Source: a virus. From it: a stretch of 29,524 nt of DNA. Of the stretch, positions 17,334 through 21,982 are shown piece by piece (position 1 is the first letter of the stretch; the number at the start of each line of letters is the position of its first letter). The translations under genes and the position numbers were made by a program. The stretch is from positions 1-29,524 of IMG/VR virus record IMGVR_UViG_3300042988_000398; one strand, written 5' to 3'. Under the pieces are notes generated by a model. That model did not search any database, was not told where the DNA came from, and saw nothing but the letters and a program-made list of their open reading frames with translations.

Positions 17334-17348
17334 TGCCTTCCCCGTTTG

Positions 17349-17422
17349 TGGTGGACCCGTGCCGGAATCTCACCGGCTCGACGTATCAGTGCGCCGCAAA
17401 CTCCAGGTATCGTCGCTGGTCC
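17349..17422 (-). ncRNA. tRNA-like element A (74 nt, encoded CCA)
   Basis: Read on the - strand, the element starts GGACCAG and ends CGGGTCC-ACCA, a 7-bp acceptor-like stem with one mismatch. A T-arm-like hairpin follows the pattern GCCGG, 7-nt loop TGAGATT, CCGGC. An inner hairpin is possible, CGGCG with CGTCG and an 8-nt loop CACTGATA. The length equals that of a normal tRNA, but a proper D-stem, a 7-nt anticodon loop and the TTCRANY T-loop are missing. It is preceded by TTAC. It may be a degenerate tRNA or a tRNA mimic. Confidence 0.5.
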
Positions 17423-17426
17423 GTAA

Positions 17427-17479
17427 TGGTGGAGCGGTGCAGGCTCGAACTGCACGCGGCCCAAATCTGCCGCCGCTCC
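17427..17479 (-). ncRNA. tRNA-like element B (53 nt, no room for a D-arm)
   Basis: On the - strand it runs from GGAGCGG to CCGCTCC-ACCA with a perfect 7-bp acceptor-like stem. A good T-arm (TGCAG, loop TTCGAGC, CTGCA) abuts the acceptor 3' strand exactly as in tRNA. Only 18 nt lie between the acceptor 5' strand and the T-arm, enough for one small hairpin (CGGC, 8-nt loop, GCCG). It is a 'minihelix' acceptor-T half plus one arm. The leader is TTTAC; the trailing CCA is followed directly by the TTAC leader of element A. Confidence 0.6.
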
Positions 17480-17484
17480 GTAAA

Positions 17485-17557
17485 TGGTGGCCGCCGAGTC
17501 GGCCCGTAGCAAGCTACGCGGGTGCGCGATGCAATCTCGGTTTCATCACGTCCGATT
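17485..17557 (-). ncRNA. Array unit X ending in ACCA, structure unclear
   Basis: The 73 nt between elements C and B end in GGCGGCC-ACCA, immediately followed by the TTTAC leader of B, so the 3' end follows the array pattern. A GTAGC/GCTAC hairpin with a very short loop and a GGCCG/CGGCC hairpin are visible. No 5' strand pairs with the 3' end as an acceptor, and there is no T-loop motif. It may be a decayed unit or a structured spacer. Confidence 0.35.
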
Positions 17558-17773
17558 TGGTGGAGCGGGTCGGGAATTGCACCCGACTGTGGCACATAAG
17601 ATGGTGGCGATATAACCGGGATGCCACCTACCGCCAGAAGCCCGTTAAGCCGTTAAAACGCAGCCCTTATCTGCTAGGCACTGACCGATCCTCTCGTCAC
17701 CGAGAGCGTCAGCTTGGACCCTTTGCCGTGTCTGGCACGTATACACTCGCGTCACTGTCCGCGATGCCGCTCC
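17558..17773 (-). ncRNA. tRNA-like element C (216 nt, structured insert)
   Basis: The ends are GGAGCGG and CCGCTCC-ACCA, a perfect 7-bp acceptor-like stem. A T-arm-like hairpin (GTCGGG, loop TGCAATT, CCCGAC) abuts the 3' strand. The interior holds several hairpins: TCGCG/CGCGA, TGCC/GGCA, a long CTGAC-CTCTCG stem closed by a GTGA (GNRA) tetraloop, and GGTGGC/GCCACC. tRNA-like ends around a long structured core recall tmRNA architecture, but I see no tag reading frame and no G3-U70 pair. A composite of two units cannot be excluded. Confidence 0.5.
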
Positions 17774-17779
17774 GTAAAA

Positions 17780-17834
17780 GGTGGAACCGTGTCACCAGAT
17801 GCGCGCTGACAGAATCGAACTGTCGCACGGTTCC
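17780..17834 (-). ncRNA. tRNA-like element D (55 nt, T-arm on the 5' side)
   Basis: On the - strand a perfect 9-bp stem (GGAACCGTG with CACGGTTCC) is followed by ACC and then the TTTTAC leader of element C. Inside lies a canonical-looking T-arm (GACAG, loop TTCGATT, CTGTC), but it follows the 5' acceptor strand instead of preceding the 3' strand. The remaining 16 nt (AGCGCGCATCTGGTGA) have no clear arm. The order is permuted compared with a tRNA. Confidence 0.5.
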
Positions 17835-17844
17835 GTAAATCAGT

Positions 17845-17875
17845 GCCGGTTACGTTATCCGGCGACCTTTCGGCC
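17845..17875 (-). ncRNA. Two hairpins in the spacer between elements E and D
   Basis: On the - strand GGCC-GAAA-GGTC (GNRA tetraloop, 17864-17875) is followed at once by GCCGG, 9-nt loop, CCGGC (17845-17863). They occupy most of the spacer before the CTGATTTAC leader of D. They are probably part of the array transcript; no function is inferred. Confidence 0.4.
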
Positions 17876-17880
17876 CGTTG

Positions 17881-17963
17881 GGAGCGAGACCGGGAGTCGA
17901 ACCCGGCAGGCGTAAGGTTGCGACCCTTTTACCGCTTACGGCGTGTCCGCACGCTGCCGCTCC
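17881..17963 (-). tRNA. tRNA-like element E, nearest to a tRNA (about 83 nt)
   Basis: The acceptor-like stem pairs GGAGCGG with TCGCTCC. The T-arm is textbook: CCGGG, loop TTCGACT, CCCGG. A GCGTG/CACGC hairpin could be the D-arm, and a longer CGTAAG/CTTACG stem takes the anticodon-arm place. A 4-bp AAGG/CCTT arm with loop GTCGCAA would show anticodon CGC (Ala), but then the D-arm does not fit. Two extra bases lie between T-arm and acceptor, and CCA is not encoded in the usual place. It may be a divergent or decaying tRNA; decoding function is doubtful. Confidence 0.4.
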
Positions 17964-17968
17964 GTAAA

Positions 17969-18018
17969 TCAGCGCCCATTATTACGACCGGGCCAGTCGT
18001 CCGCATCTGTCGCGGATT
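17969..18018 (-). ncRNA. Spacer between elements F and E with two 7-nt-loop hairpins
   Basis: On the - strand TCCGC, loop GACAGAT, GCGGA (18000-18016) is followed by ACGAC, loop TGGCCCG, GTCGT (about 17984-18000, sharing one base). Both have the 5-bp stem and 7-nt loop size of anticodon arms, although neither loop has the U33 context. CCCA and TGGG could close the pair. It ends in the GCTGATTTAC leader of element E. Confidence 0.35.
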
Positions 18019-18019
18019 G

Positions 18020-18120
18020 GGTGGAGCGGGCGCCCGTTAGGGCGCTGGCACTTCGCGCCGTCTGGCCAAGACGGATCGGATAGCCCCGTCGTCACGTTGT
18101 GCCTATCCTCGCGCCGCTCC
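18020..18120 (-). ncRNA. tRNA-like element F (101 nt), first unit of the array
   Basis: The ends GGAGCGG and CCGCTCC-ACC form a perfect 7-bp stem. From 5' to 3' there are a GGATAG/CTATCC hairpin, a CCGTC-TTGGCCA-GACGG arm (5-bp stem, 7-nt loop, U33 followed by GGC, an Ala-like anticodon) and a GCGCCC/GGGCGC hairpin in the T-arm place with loop TAAC instead of TTCRANY. GGCAC inside the first hairpin could pair with GTGCC in the linker, a possible pseudoknot. The leader is TTTTAC. It starts 10 bp after the preceding micro-gene. Confidence 0.5.
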
Positions 18121-18129
18121 GTAAAACTA

Positions 18130-18198
18130 TTACCTAACTGCCACAAACAACCAGAAGGCGGCTAGGCATAACAACAATAAAGGCATTTGTTCAATCAT
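18130..18198 (-). CDS. Possible 22-residue membrane micro-protein
   Basis: Just 1 bp after the clamp stop an ATG opens MIEQMPLLLLCLAAFWLFVAVR, almost entirely one membrane span with a positive C-terminus. There is no clear ribosome site of its own, so expression would depend on translational coupling to the clamp gene. It fills the gap before the tRNA-like array. The coding status is uncertain; it could be chance. Confidence 0.35.
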   Translation of the reverse strand: MIEQMPLLLLCLAAFWLFVAVR

Positions 18199-18199
18199 A

Positions 18200-19294
18200 T
18201 CAGACTCGCATCGGCATAATTACTGTCTTCCAGAACGGAAAGTTCTCTGAGCTTATTACAACAGTTCCTTTGTCGCTAACCATTAGCTTAACGTTCTCGC
18301 ACGCAACTGAACTTATCGCTTGGATAAGGTAGTTAACGTTAAACCCTACGCGTTCAATTTGTTCTCCGAACAACGCAACTACATCAACAGACTCGCTAGC
18401 GCTTTCGTCAGAACTGTTCGCTGATGTAATGCTTATGGCTTCCTGGTTAGCCGATAGCACAATTGCTCCGGTACGCTCCTCGGATAGGATAGAAGCACGC
18501 TTTAGTGCGTCAACGAACGAGCGCCGGTTAACCTCTACTTCAGCGACAAAAGAATTCGGTGCAGGAATAACGCGGTTAAAGTCAGGAAACTTTCCTTCGA
18601 TTAGCTTTGCCTCAAGGTTTTCTGATTCCGTGCTTACTGCAATCGACCGTTCCCCGACGGACAACGTAATCGTTGAACCGTTCGCGGTCTTCTTTATAGA
18701 TGCTACTGCGTTACTCGGAACAATAGCCGAAAACGGTTCACACACAACTTCGATTTCGTTCTTAGCGAGACGGTGACCATTACTCGCTACTGCCGTGATT
18801 GTTCCACCATTGGAAGTCAGGAAAACTCCATTCAGGTAGTACCGAACGTCGTCTTTAGCTGACGCGAAGTCAACGCTATCAATCAAGTAGCGCAGCACGT
18901 CAGAATCGAGTTCAACAGATACTAGCTTCGCTCCAGTGTCGAAAACTGGAAAGTTTGACGGGTCAATAGTAGCGAGAGAGAAACGCGAACGACCTGCTTT
19001 GACGATAAGCTTTCCATCTTTCTCGGATGCGCTAATCGTTGCGTCATCTGGAAGCGACTTAACGACGTCGTATAGCTTCTTAGCTGATACGCATGCGCAT
19101 CCTTGTTCTACTACGTCAACCTCGCTTGATGAAACTATCTGCGTTTCCAAATCCGTTGCGGTGATTTTTAGTCCGTGTTCGCTAGACTCAAGCAAGACAT
19201 TCGAAAGCGTCTGGATAGGCGACTTACTCGGCGCAACGGATGCTGCGCGCTGTATAGCGCTAAGAACAGAGTGTTTCGCAAACCGTACATTCAT
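18200..19294 (-). CDS. dnaN: DNA polymerase III beta subunit (sliding clamp)
   Basis: A 364-residue protein, the length of bacterial DnaN (about 366 in E. coli). The opening MNVRFAKHSVLSAIQRAASVAPSKSPIQTLSNVLLES, the block KITATDLETQIVSS, SRFSLATIDPSNFPVF, ISSENFPFWKTVIMPMRV at the end and three repeated alpha/beta modules are typical. As a ring around DNA it would tether a replicative polymerase. A phage-encoded clamp suggests replication partly independent of host loading specificity, though no clamp loader is in view. The start overlaps the stop of the upstream membrane-protein gene as ATGA. Confidence 0.95.
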   Translation of the reverse strand: MNVRFAKHSVLSAIQRAASVAPSKSPIQTLSNVLLESSEHGLKITATDLETQIVSSSEVDVVEQGCACVSAKKLYDVVKSLPDDATISASEKDGKLIVKAGRSRFSLATIDPSNFPVFDTGAKLVSVELDSDVLRYLIDSVDFASAKDDVRYYLNGVFLTSNGGTITAVASNGHRLAKNEIEVVCEPFSAIVPSNAVASIKKTANGSTITLSVGERSIAVSTESENLEAKLIEGKFPDFNRVIPAPNSFVAEVEVNRRSFVDALKRASILSEERTGAIVLSANQEAISITSANSSDESASESVDVVALFGEQIERVGFNVNYLIQAISSVACENVKLMVSDKGTVVISSENFPFWKTVIMPMRV

Positions 19295-19611
19295 GACAAG
19301 ATAATTCCAATGTTACTAGTTACCGCGTACCCGTATACCGCCACTAGAGCGGCTAGGGCCGTCATTCTTACAGAAGAAACAGCAAACATTTCGCGCATGC
19401 CGTACAGCATACCACACATCGCGAGACATGCAAGCTTAAAAATTACGATTGCCCAATAGACTCCAACAAGCTTCATGGTTGCGCTTACGAGCGGGTTAGC
19501 CTCTGACGCAATGCCAGTACTAAACCCGTAAAGTGTTGTCACTCCGTCCGCTACCATAAGAAGTGCCAGGAATATAATCCCAGTGTTGATTATTGCCAGA
19601 CGTTGATTCAT
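19291..19611 (-). CDS. DUF5658-like small integral membrane protein
   Basis: A 106-residue protein read from ATG at 19611 (MNQRLAIINTGIIFLALLMVADGVTTLYGF). The pattern LLMVADGVTTLYGFSTGIASEANPLVSATM matches DUF5658-type membrane proteins (D-x-x-T-T followed by EANPL). Hydrophobic stretches at about 8-27, 50-72 and 80-100 give three to four spans. An in-frame TTG at 19638 would add nine residues but has no ribosome site. The function is unknown. It lies in an operon with the STAS-domain gene and the clamp. Confidence 0.75.
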   Translation of the reverse strand: MNQRLAIINTGIIFLALLMVADGVTTLYGFSTGIASEANPLVSATMKLVGVYWAIVIFKLACLAMCGMLYGMREMFAVSSVRMTALAALVAVYGYAVTSNIGIILS

Positions 19612-19729
19612 GGTGTTCAACTCTCGATATCGCTTCAAGAACTAGCCAATACGCGCCTGATTCGCGACCGTCTGCACTGTCCAACGCACGAAGCGCGCCC
19701 AGAAGATGGCGAATTACACTCATCGTCAT
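19520..19729 (-). CDS. Possible 69-residue overlapping gene
   Basis: It starts MTMSVIRHLLGALRALDSADGRESGAYWLVLEAISRVEHHES, 1 bp after the STAS-gene stop. The first 40 codons fill an otherwise empty gap of about 120 bp and read like an amphipathic helical protein. The last 30 residues overlap the DUF5658-like gene in another frame and look low in information (GTSYGSGRSDN). There is no own ribosome site, so coupling would be needed. Confidence 0.45.
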   Translation of the reverse strand: MTMSVIRHLLGALRALDSADGRESGAYWLVLEAISRVEHHESTSGNNQHWDYIPGTSYGSGRSDNTLRV

Positions 19730-19730
19730 A

Positions 19731-20123
19731 TTAGTCGAAACCGTTGAAAAACGCGTATATCATCAGCACAACATACACGCAGAATAGTGCTGTCATCAGA
19801 GTCATTACAATCGGAGACTCGCTCTCCTGTTCTTGTTTCTCAGCTTGTTGGATGAACGGCAACAAATAATCGATGCGTGTCAACTCGATAATTGCCTGCG
19901 CGTTCTTCGACGGTTCTACAATCTTAAGTTCTACGTTCTTGTGCGTCGCAAGAACTGAGCAGTTCACAAGCTCACGCAGTCCTGTTGCGTCGATTGCTTC
20001 TACGTGGCGCATGTCGATTGATACGCTGTACCCTCCATACAATGCGTTCCGAACGCATCCGCAAAAGTATGTGGCTGCCTTTGTAGTCATGAACCTAGGG
20101 GCCTCAATCGTTTTAGTAATCAC
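19731..20123 (-). CDS. STAS-domain protein with C-terminal membrane anchor
   Basis: A 130-residue protein. Residues about 30-100 (GYSVSIDMRHVEAIDATGLRELVNCSVLATHKNVELKIVEPSKNAQAIIELTRIDYLLPF) match the STAS fold of anti-sigma-factor antagonists and MlaB-like proteins. The IDATGL turn corresponds to the DSSGL loop whose second Ser is phosphorylated in SpoIIAA-type proteins; here it is Thr. Residues about 107-127 (IVMTLMTALFCVYVVLMIYAFF) form one membrane span. The GTG start overlaps the upstream TGA as GTGA, with AAGGGGA about 10 bp before it. A partner (anti-sigma or transporter) is not visible. A regulatory or membrane-lipid role is inference. Confidence 0.75.
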   Translation of the reverse strand: MITKTIEAPRFMTTKAATYFCGCVRNALYGGYSVSIDMRHVEAIDATGLRELVNCSVLATHKNVELKIVEPSKNAQAIIELTRIDYLLPFIQQAEKQEQESESPIVMTLMTALFCVYVVLMIYAFFNGFD

Positions 20124-20572
20124 AATGCAAATTCCCCTTCGAACATATCGACTTGTACGGAGCAAGGAAACAACTCTGTAATTGACCGATGTTCCACAAA
20201 TTGATTGGAGGAAGATGCGTCAACCAGAAGTCCGCTATAGTTTTCTGGGCGTACGAACCGTGGAGTGGTTCTCTCACTAACGGAGTCAAGGTGTCGCCTG
20301 ATGTATTCATGGTCTAATCCGAACATATTGCAGAGTTGAACAAACGAAAACGGCGTGTTGTCCTCAGAAAGGAACCAATCAACCGAGTCGTGCGTTTCTT
20401 CTATGACACCCTGAAAGTAGTCGAACTTGTCACGAAACCTGTTTCCGACTGGAGCTGTACTGCTTTCCGAGTAGTAATCACGTAGCGTCTCGGCGTTTTG
20501 CAAGCATACGTAATCGTCAAACGCTTGCATTAGAACAGCGCGACCGACTCGTTTTAGCGTTGAATCATCCAT
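20120..20572 (-). CDS. Probable helix-turn-helix phage protein
   Basis: A 150-residue acidic protein starting MDDSTLKRVGRAVLMQAFDDYVCLQ. Residues about 68-93 (WFLSEDNTPFSFVQLCNMFGLDHEYIRRHLDSV) resemble the FSFxxICxxLGLDxxYIR helix-turn-helix seen in small bacterial and phage DNA-binding proteins. The rest is unrecognised. AGAGGA lies about 10 bp before the ATG. Its stop overlaps the GTG start of the STAS gene by 4 bp, so the two are probably made together. A transcription-regulator role is likely but not proven. Confidence 0.65.
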   Translation of the reverse strand: MDDSTLKRVGRAVLMQAFDDYVCLQNAETLRDYYSESSTAPVGNRFRDKFDYFQGVIEETHDSVDWFLSEDNTPFSFVQLCNMFGLDHEYIRRHLDSVSERTTPRFVRPENYSGLLVDASSSNQFVEHRSITELFPCSVQVDMFEGEFAL

Positions 20573-20645
20573 TTATGTCGTATCCTCTGCCCGCTACTTT
20601 GTCGATTTCCGATTCTTCTTCAAGCGTCCAAGTCGTCGTCTTCAC
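20565..20645 (-). CDS. Possible 26-residue micro-protein
   Basis: A GTG with GGGAAAA just upstream opens MKTTTWTLEEESEIDKVAGRGYDING, a plausible soluble acidic peptide. Its stop overlaps the start of the HTH gene (ATGGATGA), the arrangement expected for coupling. It also overlaps the end of the 31-residue membrane peptide gene by 26 bp in another frame. Coding status uncertain. Confidence 0.35.
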   Translation of the reverse strand: MKTTTWTLEEESEIDKVAGRGYDING

Positions 20646-20715
20646 AGTCTTTTCCCAAGTCGTAGTTAATCCAAATCAGTACAATCAAAATTGTGACTAC
20701 TGTCGTCAGGTCCAT
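20620..20715 (-). CDS. 31-residue membrane micro-protein
   Basis: A good ribosome site (AAAGGAAAGGA) precedes ATG at 20715. The product MDLTTVVTILIVLIWINYDL-GKDCEDDDLDA has one membrane span (about residues 4-17) followed by a strongly acidic tail. It overlaps the end of the upstream gene by 50 bp. Such single-span peptides are common in phage early regions, for example as inhibitors or lysis modulators, but no specific role can be named. Confidence 0.6.
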   Translation of the reverse strand: MDLTTVVTILIVLIWINYDLGKDCEDDDLDA

Positions 20716-20851
20716 CGTCCTTTCCTTTTAACCATCCGAAAATATCTGGCGGAGTTGTAGGCTGCGGTCTGCACGTCATCGACTCAACGAGAGCTTGCCA
20801 GTTGATGTGTTCGTGGTTTGCGTTCATGTCCGAATCGTGGTTAGCGCGCAT
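20666..20851 (-). CDS. Small acidic protein of unknown function
   Basis: About 61 residues, MRANHDSDMNANHEHINWQALVESM then TCRPQPTTPPDIFGWLKGK and the acidic end DDGPDDSSHNFDCTDLD. The frame is open further upstream into thyX, but ATGs at 20851 or 20827 avoid that overlap. Neither has a strong ribosome site, and the first lies inside a 9-bp hairpin. WQALVESM and PPDIFGWLKGK look like real protein sequence. The function is unknown. Confidence 0.55.
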   Translation of the reverse strand: MRANHDSDMNANHEHINWQALVESMTCRPQPTTPPDIFGWLKGKDDGPDDSSHNFDCTDLD

Positions 20852-20868
20852 GGGTGTAGCATGCGCGC
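20844..20868 (-). promoter_or_regulatory. Perfect 9-bp inverted repeat at a start codon
   Basis: GCGCGCATG at 20844-20852 and CATGCGCGC at 20860-20868 form a perfect stem with a 7-nt loop. There is no T-run, so it is not an intrinsic terminator. On the - strand one arm contains the candidate ATG (20849-20851) of the next gene, so the mRNA hairpin would hide that start. A translation switch or RNA-stability element is an inference. Confidence 0.5.
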
Positions 20869-20882
20869 CTTGGCGATACTTG

Positions 20883-21545
20883 TCAACCACAATTTGCGAA
20901 ACGTTCGAACAGTGCGCAGTGTGGCGCAAGTACGGCGGCACAGTCCGTTGCTACCTGTCTGTGTTCCTTTTGCGTTTCTGGTCCGGTACGAAGCTCGCAA
21001 TAGTGCAGCCAGGACCGCAGCGTAGCCGACATATAGAGGCGCGAAGAGGTTAACCCTTCTGGTAGTACAGACCTAGCCACTTCCTTGGCTATTCCGGCGT
21101 TTATAGCCCAATCGTAGGCATAGTGGGACTCGTTGATAACGTGGTCTTGCATTGCGGTCCAATCATCCTTAATGCGTTCGTCGTCAGTCTCTAGCGAGTT
21201 CTGGCGGTTCTGTTTGTCTTGCATTCTTGCTTCGCGCATTGTGAATCCGAGTTGCGTCGGGTCCGAGTATCGCGCGCTAAACTCTTGAAACGAACAACTT
21301 CGGTGCCGCAGGATTTGCCGCGCAATGTCGCGCGTCGTTGTGATTTCGATAGTAGCCGACACCATTTCAAACGGCGACCAATGCTTGTGCTTTATCATGT
21401 AATCGACAAGAGCGGCACTTTCCTTGTTCTCCTGGTTCGACGGATTAGACACGCGCGCACAGTAGGCAATGACACCTTGCAGGTCCAATCCGTCGAGTTC
21501 CGGCGCCACCGGCTGAGTAATGGCGATGAGTCGCGCTGTGCTCAT
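20883..21545 (-). CDS. thyX: Flavin-dependent thymidylate synthase ThyX
   Basis: A 220-residue protein that makes dTMP from dUMP using methylene-tetrahydrofolate, with FAD and NADPH. The ThyX signature RHR-x7-S is exact at residues 80-90 (RHRSCSFQEFS), followed by ARYS. The C-terminal block ARSVLPEGLTSSRLYMSATLRSWLHYCELR, ending ...QKEHRQVA, is also typical. The start ATG overlaps the MazG-fusion stop by 1 bp (TAATG), so translation is coupled. Together with the reductase and MazG-like gene it forms a DNA-precursor set. Confidence 0.96.
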   Translation of the reverse strand: MSTARLIAITQPVAPELDGLDLQGVIAYCARVSNPSNQENKESAALVDYMIKHKHWSPFEMVSATIEITTTRDIARQILRHRSCSFQEFSARYSDPTQLGFTMREARMQDKQNRQNSLETDDERIKDDWTAMQDHVINESHYAYDWAINAGIAKEVARSVLPEGLTSSRLYMSATLRSWLHYCELRTGPETQKEHRQVATDCAAVLAPHCALFERFANCG

Positions 21546-21982
21546 TACCGGCTATCCCCGCTCCCACTAAGAACGCCACGCTGTTGGCGGTCTCGTAGCT
21601 TCTTAATGTTCATTTCGGCAACCTCCTGCATGCTAATACCCAAGTCGCCTAGGACTGCGGCGAGTTGCCATAGGATGTCGCCGCCTTCTTTTTTGATGTC
21701 GTACAGTCTTCCTTCGTTGATATAGCCACGATGGTCTCGCTTTGCTTTGGCAATCTTTCCGAGTAGCTCGCCGACTTCTTCGGCAAGCGCAAGCCGTGGA
21801 TAGTCGATGTCATCGTAAATGGCAGTAGTGCGCGCTTCTTTCTGGTAGTCGTCAAAGTTCATAGGTTTTTCCATGATTCGTTTATGGTTTCCGGATTCAA
21901 TGATATCTTCTATTGTTCGCCCGCATCCGGCACAGTGGGTACGGGCTTGGTTAAGTTTGCACTTATAGACGCATTGGGTCAT
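21545..21982 (-). CDS. DUF1289-like Cys motif fused to a MazG-like NTP pyrophosphohydrolase
   Basis: A 145-residue protein with two parts in one frame. Residues 1-36 (MTQCVYKCKLNQARTHCAGCGRTIEDIIESG) carry the C-x3-C-x9-C-x2-C-GRT pattern of DUF1289, a small metal-binding-like motif. Residues about 41-145 are MazG-like: LALAEEVGELLGKIAK and IKKEGGDILWQLAAVLGDLG supply the ExxE and ExxD acidic residues that bind Mg2+ for (d)NTP hydrolysis. The ATG overlaps the reductase stop as ATGA, which supports the long form; an internal ATG at 21862 would give a MazG-only protein. The fusion is unusual. Confidence 0.82.
   Translation of the reverse strand: MTQCVYKCKLNQARTHCAGCGRTIEDIIESGNHKRIMEKPMNFDDYQKEARTTAIYDDIDYPRLALAEEVGELLGKIAKAKRDHRGYINEGRLYDIKKEGGDILWQLAAVLGDLGISMQEVAEMNIKKLRDRQQRGVLSGSGDSR

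Noticed and set aside
17558-17773. Element C as a tmRNA
   Set aside because: There is no tag frame, no G3-U70 pair and no recognisable tmRNA core; only the end pairing and the size suggest it.
17296-17838. Open frame of about 180 codons on the + strand across the RNA array
   Set aside because: It runs antisense to all surrounding genes, reads as Arg/Pro/Ser-rich nonsense and is explained by the GC-rich structured RNA units.
17349-17963. Ordinary tRNA genes at elements A, B, D and E
   Set aside because: Each lacks at least one obligatory part (D-stem, 7-nt anticodon loop or correct T-arm position). I kept E as a doubtful tRNA and called the rest tRNA-like ncRNA.
17349-18120. CRISPR-like array, because GCTCCGTAA recurs on the + strand
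   Set aside because: The repeats are at irregular distances (53-216 bp), are the leader plus acceptor strand of tRNA-like units, and no cas genes are near.
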